This document shows positions 57,232 through 64,000 of a stretch of 64,000 nucleotides of DNA, one piece after another. How positions within the stretch are numbered: position 1 is the stretch's first letter; each line of letters starts with the position of its first letter. The position numbers and the translations under genes were made by a program. Source of the stretch: Paratinospora sagittata. Its lineage: Eukaryota; Streptophyta; Magnoliopsida; Ranunculales; Menispermaceae. The notes under the pieces are model-generated. The model was given only the letters and a program-made list of their open reading frames with translations, made no database searches and had not been told where the DNA came from. The stretch is taken from assembly GCA_035771175.1 (NCBI GenBank), contig CM069601.1, forward strand, positions 6,213,001 to 6,277,000. The letters are read 5' to 3'.

Positions 57232-58489
57232 CTAACTACAATGCACAATTTGATAACGACCACTTTCCACTTTAGCGTTCACATTATCTGCTCTATTGGT
57301 AATGTCAAGCTAAGAAACAAAGCTCTTGCGGGGAAGTGGTTGTGGAGACTCATAGAGGAAAGGCACGCATTATGGGCCCAGGTTGTTTTGAGCCGCCACG
57401 GCGACCAGGCAAATGGGACAGACGCTGAGGTGTCTTCAAAAGCCACTCATCGAAGCCCTTGGAAGTTCATTCACTCTCTACCCAATCTTCTCGCTATTGG
57501 TAAGATTAAAAGTTGGAGATGGCGCCACTTTCAGATTCTGGGAAGACTGTTGGTGTGTCACATCCCCGTTCAGAAACCTATTTCCACATACTTACCAGTT
57601 TTCCCGCATGCAGAAACAGTCGATTAGTAGATTCTGGGACCTGCATGGAGGTGGTGAGGGTGGCAGTCTGAATTGGAATTTGCACTTACGAAGGGATCCA
57701 GTGGGCAGAGGTAGAGACGAGGTGGCATTTCTCCTACAACTTTTAGAAGGAATATCATTAACCGGTGGTGATGATAGGGTAGTTTGGCTCCCAGATCCAT
57801 CATGTGGTTTTTCATCAAAAACCCTCTTCCACCATTTATGCTCACCAAGGCCCCTAATCCTTCCTCCTCCCATTTCCCATCTAACTTTATCTGGAAGGCT
57901 CACGTCCCTTCTAAAGTGAAACTCCTAGGGTGGAAAATTGTACACGACAAGGTCAATTGCGCAGAAATCACCCAAAGAAAGTTCAAGTTCTGGGCACTTT
58001 CTCCAAATTGGTGTTATTTGTGCAAACAGGCGAGCGAATCCAGTCACCACCTTTTTGGGGAATGTGTCTTCATTAGAGCACTTTGGAGGAAATGGGCACT
58101 TTTCCTCCATTGGGATCCGGCCATTTTTGACACAGTTTTATGGGCGTTCCCAGAGGCGTCACTCCTCCCGAGCCGCCATAGGGACTATTGGCGAGTCATC
58201 ATTTTTGCAGTAGTTTGATCCGTTTGGAATGAGTGGAACTCTCGATTATTTGACAATAAAGAAAGGGATTGGGTTAACGTTTGGGAGAGCTCACTTTTCA
58301 TTGCTTCATTGTGGATTAGTTCTAGCAAACTTGAGCGGGGTTTCCCCCTGGTGGCATGGCTTGGGGAATGGTCCCCAATTTTGCAAAGTTTTCAACTGTG
58401 ACTTTGGGGGCCTTGTATAAAACACACTCATACTAAATTATAAATACAAATACAATACTTTTGTTTCTTGTCAAAAAACAAAAAAAAAA
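57232..58489 (+). pseudogene. 5'-truncated, frameshifted L1-type LINE (LINE 3)
   Basis: The ORF2 C-terminal region is spread over three frames: KLRNKALAGKWLWRLIEERH (about 57309); VGDGATFRFWEDCW (about 57510); WKAHVPSKVKLLGWKIVHDK, then WCYLCKQASESSHHLFGEC (zinc-binding RT-associated domain, about 58010-58070). An A-rich tail is at 58473-58490. ATCTTCT on both sides (57225-57231, 58490-58496) may be the target duplication. It has lost the endonuclease and most of the RT. Confidence 0.85.
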
Positions 58490-58639
58490 ATCTTCTAGTC
58501 TATAAGCTGAGAAAAAGGGAAACTACACTCAGTGCATGACTTCGCCTTAATATTTTAATAAAATATTTTCAACACTCAATGCACATCAAAGGGTAGGCTA
58601 CAAAATGTGATCATTGTCAGTGGCTCCAATGAGAACAAT

Positions 58640-59815
58640 GCTTCTACAGAACTTTTACGGAGATGGTGAAAAATTTGAAGCTGAAAGTTAATGCCCACGC
58701 AAACCCACTCCAAGTCTAATGGCTACAAAATGGGAGTAAAATCAAAATAGCCAAAGGATGTTTAGTCCCTTCAACAATTGGCAAATACAAGGATGAGATA
58801 TGGTGCTTTGTTGTGTTCCTAAGGATACTTGTCACATACTATTGGGACGTGGCACTATGACAAAAAGTGTCAGCATGATGATGAACATAATACTTTTACC
58901 TTCATGTTTGAAACAGAATGAGTTACTTTGTTCCTTTGTGGCCCTCTATCATCCCACCCACTCTTCCATCACTTCCCCAAAAGTCGAGCTCCCTTGCAAC
59001 ACAGGCTGTGATTCGGGTTTAATTTTAGCATTTACTGATTTGTTTGTCGCTTCACCAACTATTGTCCCACTTATTTTGTACCCATAATTAGATTTATTCT
59101 TTGATGTTTGTGATGAGCTAACTGATCTAAGCTACCTCCAGTCCGAGATGTTCAGCATGTTATACACTTTTTCCCATGACATTTTAATCCAAACTTGCCA
59201 CGTTATCACTTGACTCGCGTAAAACATGTTAAGCTACAACTACAAGTTACAGAGTTGTTGGACAAAGGACTAATTTGAGAAAGCATGTCTCCATGTGCAA
59301 TTCCAGCAAAACTTACTAGCAAGAAAGATGGAAATTGGCATATATGCATAGATAACAAAGCAATTAACAAGAGAAGGGTGATATATCATTTTCTTGTTAC
59401 AAGGCTAGAGGACATGATTGATACATTACATGGTGTGAAGCTCTTTCTAAGTTGGACTACGACCATCAAATATCCATGCAACCAAGAGATAAATCAAAGG
59501 CAATCTTCAAGATAAAGCCATAAAGGATGGTCCTTATGAGTAGTTGGTCATATCATTTGGCCTTTCCAACACCTCTTCCACATTCATGAGGCTTGTGACT
59601 CATTTTACGTCCTTACAATAAGATATAGTCGTATAATTTGAAAACATACTTCTCTATAATGCTTCTTAGAACATCTACAGCATTTAAAGGACAACTCAAG
59701 AATGTTTTCTAATTGATTCAATTGTTTTCTTAGGCTATGATTTCTGCACATGGAGCTCAAGTTGATAATTTTAAGGTGCAAGCTATTCTTGATTGACCTA
59801 CCTCCACGACCCTCA
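58640..59815 (+). pseudogene. Gypsy protease-RT remnant
   Basis: Protease-to-linker sequence is recognisable near 58735-58860 (KYKDEIWCFVV; HILLGRGT in another frame). The reverse transcriptase start is near 59250-59450: LLDKGLI, then [32 protein letters not shown] and [12 protein letters not shown]. Later, FGLSNTSSTFMRL is near 59557 and AHGAQVDNFKVQAILD near 59745. There are many stops and shifts, and no LTRs are attached. Confidence 0.8.
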
Positions 59816-59899
59816 TGTAGGGGCAACACCAAAATAGTACCCAAAAAACCCAAAAAAAAAATGGATGTAGTGGTAGACACCACCCACACTCCATGAGGC

Positions 59900-60150
59900 A
59901 TGTATCACCAATTCCTTGACCGAGGGTCTACGGGCCATTTCTCTAGGAGCTGGTACCCTTATAGACATGGACAAGGAATCTAATACTTCTACCTAAGAGA
60001 GGCTAGATCCTCCTCCATAATCATTGGCTAAACCTTATCACTAGAAAAAGTGAAAGGCCTTGATGAGGAAGCCATTATCAAGTAAAATAAGCAGCAAATC
60101 AATAACAATAACTCAAGTACAAAAAAAGACACAAGTGAGCCCCACAAAGG
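59900..60150 (-). pseudogene. Second copy of the gag-like N-terminal remnant
   Basis: It is homologous to 54420-54600 (shared AGGAAGCCATTATCAA-like, CAAATCAATAA and ACACAAGTGAGC blocks). On the minus strand it starts MASSSRPFTFSSDK-like sequence with LEEDLA following, broken by stops. Confidence 0.4.
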
Positions 60151-60424
60151 AATCAACCACAATAGATATAACAGAGTAAAACGTCACCACATTCAAGTGG
60201 CAGTCACACACTACACAAATGTGTGTAGCATTAACGAGAAATGGTTCAAAAATTCACAGACCATAAGCTTTTTTTTTTCCAAAATCTTCTTAAGAGTCAC
60301 GACTAGCAAAAATAAAACAATGTCCCTCAACATCTGCTAGACAATAAACAGTAACAAGTCCTCAAACCTCCAAGGCATGGCTTTAGACACTTTAGGACTA
60401 GGGGTTCCTTGTTGGGGTACTAGC

Positions 60425-60850
60425 GACGAGAACATGACCTTCTAAGTAAGTACGTAGATATCAAGCGACGAACAAATCTCCGTGAGAGCTTTTAAAGAAA
60501 AACGCACAAACTAAATACCATGTGATCTTCTCAATAAACACGTGAATCTCAAACAATGACCAAAATTTGTATGTGAGCTTCTAAAGAAGAATGCGCACGT
60601 CGAAGACCACATAGCCTTCTAAGCTAGCAAATAGATATCACACAACGAGCAAAACCTATGGGTGAGTTCCTAAGGAACAACCCATAAGCTAAAGACCACA
60701 TGACTTTCTAAGTAAGTTTATAAATATTAAATGACGAGCAAACCCACATAAGCTTTTAAAGAAAAATGCACAGACCTTCATGTGGTATTAAACGACAAGC
60801 AAAACCTACATATGAGCTTCAAAGGAAGAATGCACATGAAGAGATCCCCA
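60425..60850 (+). repeat. 88-89-bp minisatellite, block 3
   Basis: The landmark ACCTTCTAAGTAAG or variant is at 60437, 60525, 60614 and 60703. Units also carry GAGCTTCTAAAGAAGAATGC. It is the same family and orientation as block 2. Confidence 0.85.
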
Positions 60851-60992
60851 CAACACTGCTGAACAACGCAATGAGTGGCGTGGTATGCACATGCCTTTGA
60901 TTAAGACACCCAAGCAACTTAGCAGCCATGCAACTAACAAATACATGCAAAAGATTCTAGAAATCCAATATCACCATTGATGATTAGGGGAA

Positions 60993-60997
60993 ACTCT
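60993..60997 (+). repeat. Target-site duplication of the small LTR element, left
   Basis: ACTCT, against ACTCC at 62711-62715 (4 of 5). Confidence 0.7.
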
Positions 60998-61409
60998 TGA
61001 TGTATATTGTATTTTTTGCATATTCTTTGTGTTTTTTTATTTTAGTTTATTTTTTTAGAAAAGTTTTTATTTTGATATATTTAATTTTTTAATGATAGTT
61101 CTAGATAACTTTTAAAATTCGTTTTTATTATTTAAGTGTATTAAAAAGTGTTTAGAAGTGTCTAAACAGAGTTCTAATAGGATTAGGAAATTGTTTTTAT
61201 GTTATAAATAGGTTAGGAAACTTATTTTTACGTGCTTTAGGTAGTTTAGAAATTGTTTTAGGAGAGTTATCTATATAAGGAGCCCCAATTACAAATTTTA
61301 GGGGATGAAGATCAATTTTTTTTCCCTTTGAATATTTTATTCAATAAAATATATATTTGTTTTATTTTTGAGTATTTTCGTTCTTGCTTCTGCGACAAAT
61401 CTACATCAA

Positions 61410-61420
61410 ATTGGTATCAG
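61410..61420 (+). promoter_or_regulatory. Primer-binding site of the small LTR element
   Basis: ATTGGTATCAG, one base after the 5' LTR end, followed by TGACAAG. It is a slightly altered form of the tRNA-Met site seen at 50-61. Confidence 0.75.
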
Positions 61421-61453
61421 TGACAAGTTCGATCTTGCTCTTTTTCGTCAACA

Positions 61454-62008
61454 GTGTCAAAGAGAAGAGGAAGACTCGCAATCAATTCTCGGGTCGATCA
61501 ACTTGAAGAATTGATCACCAATAATGTCATAGTCATGAATCAACTGTTGAAAGTTGTTTTACGCTTGACGTTGTCACAGCTACAACTTCAAGAGTCGGTC
61601 ATTGTCCAAGACAGGGAGAAAATTGTGGGTTCTCACCGCAATCTTGCAATTTCACTCCACGATCCGAAGCAAGGGTCTGAATCCGACCAATCCCATGCGA
61701 TTAATCTAGATCACAAGGATCGTTGCTACCACAAGCATTTGCCTGCACCACAACCTCGCCGTGAGGTTTGTTTTACACCAACTATTATAGATGAATGGAT
61801 TGAAGAAGCAAATCTTTTTAATAATCCACCCATATTTGATGAATATGGCGATGAATCTGAGGAAGATGTCGTTATTGGTAATCAGGAAGGGTTATTAGTG
61901 ATTCAAAAGTTATTCTTGGCTCCAAAAGTTGAAGAGGGAGATGTGTGGATAGAGGAAGAACGTGAGAACTTAGTTGCTAATCAAGGGGGTTTTCATATTC
62001 TGCAATAA
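61454..62008 (+). CDS. Gag N-terminal region of the small LTR element
   Basis: 184 codons beginning SKRRGRLAINSRVDQLEELI; the first codon is GTG, so the true start is uncertain. The N-terminal part is probably coiled-coil (VDQLEELITNNVIVMNQLLK); the C-terminal part is acidic. After the TAA (62006) the same frame reads RLKIDIPEFHDNLQPDELVD, then LILLVATKFRSRATTYKMQL, the standard Gypsy gag core, stopping at TGA near 62227. A single stop thus splits an otherwise open gag. Confidence 0.7.
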   Translation: MSKRRGRLAINSRVDQLEELITNNVIVMNQLLKVVLRLTLSQLQLQESVIVQDREKIVGSHRNLAISLHDPKQGSESDQSHAINLDHKDRCYHKHLPAPQPRREVCFTPTIIDEWIEEANLFNNPPIFDEYGDESEEDVVIGNQEGLLVIQKLFLAPKVEEGDVWIEEERENLVANQGGFHILQ

Positions 62009-62227
62009 ATAGGTGATGCAAGAAGGTGGGAGTCAAGATTAAAAATTGATATTCCTGAATTTCATGATAATCTCCAACCCGATGAGCTAGTGGATCGACT
62101 ATTTGCAATTGAAGAATCAGATTTCAAAGAAGTTTCAGACCAGGAGCTCATACTACTTGTGGCCACCAAATTTAGATCAAGGGCAACCACTTACAAGATG
62201 CAGTTGCTTAGGAATTTTCACACATGA
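62009..62227 (+). pseudogene. Gag core of the small LTR element, beyond an in-frame TAA
   Basis: It continues the upstream frame with IPEFHDNLQPDELVDRLFAI and related residues, matching the conserved Gypsy gag region (IPEFxGxLxPDDFIDWL). No zinc knuckle, protease or RT follows; the polypurine tract begins about 80 bases later. Confidence 0.75.
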
Positions 62228-62710
62228 TATTTTTATTATGCAACATCCTTATACTACGATGATTCTTCTAGTGGTGATTTAAATTCGAAGACGAATTCTT
62301 TCCAACAAAGGGGGAATGATGTATATTGTATTTTTCGCATATTCTTTATTTTTTTATTTTAGTTTATTTTTTTAGAGAAGTTTTTATTTTGATGCATTTA
62401 ATTTTTTAATGATAGTTCAAGATAATTTTTATTATTTTAAGTGTATTAAAAAGTGTTTAGAAGTGTCTAAATAGAGTTCTAATAGGATTAGGAAGTTTTC
62501 ATGTTATAGATAGGTTAGGAAAGTTATTTTTAGGTGTTTTAGGTAGTTTAGAAATTGTTTTAGGAGAGTTATCTATATAAGGAGCTCCAATTACGAATTT
62601 TAGGGGATGAAGATCAATTTTTTTTCCCTTTAAATATTTTATTCAATAAAATATATATTTATTTTATTTTTGAGTATTTTCGTTATTGCTTCCGCGACGA
62701 ATCTACATCC

Positions 62711-62715
62711 ACTCC
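62711..62715 (+). repeat. Target-site duplication of the small LTR element, right
   Basis: ACTCC; see the left copy. Confidence 0.7.
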
Positions 62716-63502
62716 ACTACCAAAAAAAAGTGCCAATGAAACAGTTAAAGGACAACGTGATGACCCTTGTGGTCCCCAAAGGACAAGTGCTAAGAGACAC
62801 TAATGGCTCCCTATAATCCACAATGTCCATATAATCATGTAACACCCACACAGAGGTATGAAAAAACTTCCCTGATAGCTAATCTACAAACCCTTTCTAG
62901 AAGAAAAACTAACCTTAAGCATTGAATTGTATTTGACGGTCACCACACCGGTGTCCATGATCCAACTCAAGTGTTTCTTTTTTTCTTGATCGCTACAACG
63001 TCGATAATGAAAAGAACATCATAGAGGCTTGGAGCAAACTGTTGAATTAGACTTTTGTGTCAACACTTACGGTTCTCTAAAACTCTTTGAAAGAATCAAA
63101 CACTCAATTCTTAGATTCAAGTAGTCAACCCCCAACATTAAAATATCAAAAGAAGAAACAAACAAATAGCAGAACAGGATTTATTAAGGCAAACTTTTGA
63201 AGATGAGAAGAATAATGCGGCATCAATAGGGGTACATAGTACATATATATATTAGAATTAATAGAGTAGCGCATTTAAATCAAATGCATGCGTAAGAAAA
63301 CCCTTCACACTTACTTTTGCCTTCAAATTGGCATTCATTCAAGTCTCTCACTTAGTGGATTGAATGAAATACCAATGTGAACCCATTAATAAGTGCAATC
63401 ATCTTTTTTTTCCCAATAGAAAATTAACATTTCAGATTTTTGTTGAAAAGAAATGAAACTCATGAAACTTTTTTTTCATAATAACCAAGAAAATTCAGTA
63501 AC
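62716..63502. other. 5' end of the H2A.Z intron, unassigned
   Basis: Between the LTR element and exon 1. No conserved frame or clear transposon is seen. Near-unique AT-rich sequence with a (TA)n stretch around 63242-63252. Confidence 0.5.
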
Positions 63503-63610
63503 CTGAAGACCAGCACGGGATGACCTAGAAACAGGCTTTTTCTTGTCCTTATCTTTGTTCGCAGCCGTAGTCTTTCCCGCCAACAGCCCCTTCCCCCCCT
63601 TTCCCGCCAT
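63503..63610 (-). CDS. Histone H2A.Z, exon 1 (N-terminal tail)
   Basis: 36 codons from ATG (63610-63608) to the donor CTTCAG/GTTACT. They read MAGKGGKGLLAGKTTAANKD, then KDKKKPVSRSSRAGLQ. This is the lysine-rich plant H2A.Z tail, whose lysines are acetylation targets. It joins exon 2 in phase 0 at SRAGLQ/FPVGR, giving 134 residues, the usual length for plant H2A.Z. The A in context CCGCC-ATG (complement) begins a GC-rich start. The partner exon lies 13.4 kb away; no closer copy of the histone fold was seen. Confidence 0.93.
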
Positions 63611-64000
63611 TTCTCCACCTTAAATCTGAAATCAATCATGCAAAAACAAAACAAAAAAAATCAAAAACCCAAATTCCATTAATATTCTCACACTAAACCT
63701 AAAATCTAAACAAAAAAAAAAAAAACAAAGAAATAAAGGAAGAAAAAAGAATCCAAATATCAGATGTTTCATATTTCGGTTTCAATTTCTACGGTTCTAT
63801 GCAGGATCTAGCGAGACGCAACAAAATTTAATCCCAAAATACACTTTGGATCTTTCCAAATGCATCGTTTTTTTTTTTTTCGGGTGAAAACAAATTCGGA
63901 TCCAATTCCACAACCACAATAATCAAAAGAAGTACAGAATCACGAAAACCCTAGAAGAGACCCTTGGATCGAATCAACCAAATTTGAGTTTCAAGTGAGT
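63611..64000 (-). promoter_or_regulatory. H2A.Z 5' untranslated region and possible promoter
   Basis: Sequence upstream of the minus-strand ATG. It is A/T-rich with poly(A) and poly(T) tracts and AACCCTAG near 63947 (CTAGGGTTT on the minus strand, a telo-box-like motif frequent in plant 5' regions of growth-related genes). The transcription start cannot be placed from sequence alone. Confidence 0.45.

Larger units (their letters stand above)
60998..62710 (+). mobile_element. Small gag-only LTR retrotransposon (1713 bp)
   Basis: The 5' LTR is 60998-61408 (411 bp) and the 3' LTR 62317-62710 (394 bp). Both start TGATGTATATTG and are highly similar, with an 18-base deletion in the 3' copy. The primer-site-like TTGGTATCAG follows the 5' LTR, and the purine tract ACAAAGGGGGAA precedes the 3' LTR. 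The 908-bp interior holds only gag-like sequence, so it depends on enzymes from a full relative. Confidence 0.9.
50121..63502 (-). other. H2A.Z intron 1, 13,382 bp, packed with transposable elements
   Basis: The intron runs from donor GT (63502-63501) to acceptor AG (50122-50121). It contains at least two MITE families, two LINE tails, Copia and Gypsy fragments, three minisatellite blocks and a small LTR element with its own duplication, all listed separately. Introns in plant histone genes are usually far shorter. Exon phase and both splice dinucleotides fit, so I read this as one gene rather than two fragments; RNA evidence would settle it. Confidence 0.85.

Noticed and set aside
58800..59087. 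95-codon frame as an independent gene
   Set aside because: It is one frame of a Gypsy protease-RT remnant (HILLGRGT is the protease-RT linker motif).

Overview
The window is nuclear DNA of a flowering plant, most likely a eudicot. It is AT-rich and crowded with plant-type transposable elements: Ty3/Gypsy, Ty1/Copia, L1-type LINEs with an RNase H tail, a tRNA-derived SINE and many MITEs. Only two host genes are recognisable, and both have plant-typical proteins. I see no bacterial, viral or organellar block, no rRNA or tRNA gene, and no CRISPR array. Base-by-base reading without alignment software limits the boundaries given for old, decayed elements.

Layout. 1-9.7 kb is a pile of nested Ty3/Gypsy elements. 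A nearly intact gag-pol element (gag 274-1470, pol 1486-4818, plus strand) sits beside an LTR fragment of opposite orientation (6317-6950). That fragment in turn sits in the gag leader of a minus-strand Gypsy element, whose LTR (7554-9732) carries an indel-free array of eleven 40-bp repeats. 9.7-16 kb is AT-rich, with a MITE, a 5'-truncated LINE bounded by a 13-bp target duplication (12698-14746) and a GC-rich island. 16.0-23.2 kb is a complete but decayed Copia element with both LTRs and a TCCCT duplication. 24.8-27.5 kb holds MITE, hAT-like, SINE-like and solo-LTR debris.

28.1-36.8 kb is an approximately 200-bp satellite-like array of 18 monomers. A solo LTR with its own TCGAG duplication split it; that LTR was itself split by a 2.9-kb LTR (GCTAG duplication). 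A hAT-type element (8-bp duplication) split the array a second time. Removing each insertion restores monomer spacing.

Host genes. 38.2-40.4 kb on the plus strand encodes the C-terminal half of a LONGIFOLIA/TRM-family protein in three exons, without a visible start codon. 49.8-63.6 kb on the minus strand is a histone H2A.Z gene of 134 codons. Its two coding exons are separated by a 13.4-kb intron filled with MITEs, two LINE tails, Gypsy and Copia remnants, three blocks of an 88-90-bp minisatellite, and a small gag-only LTR element with its own target duplication. Between the two genes (40.4-49.8 kb) is AT-rich spacer with a well-preserved SINE.

The two host genes have no evident functional link beyond proximity. 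Most of the interest lies in the datable nested insertions, the unusual H2A.Z intron, and the truncated LONGIFOLIA-like gene.
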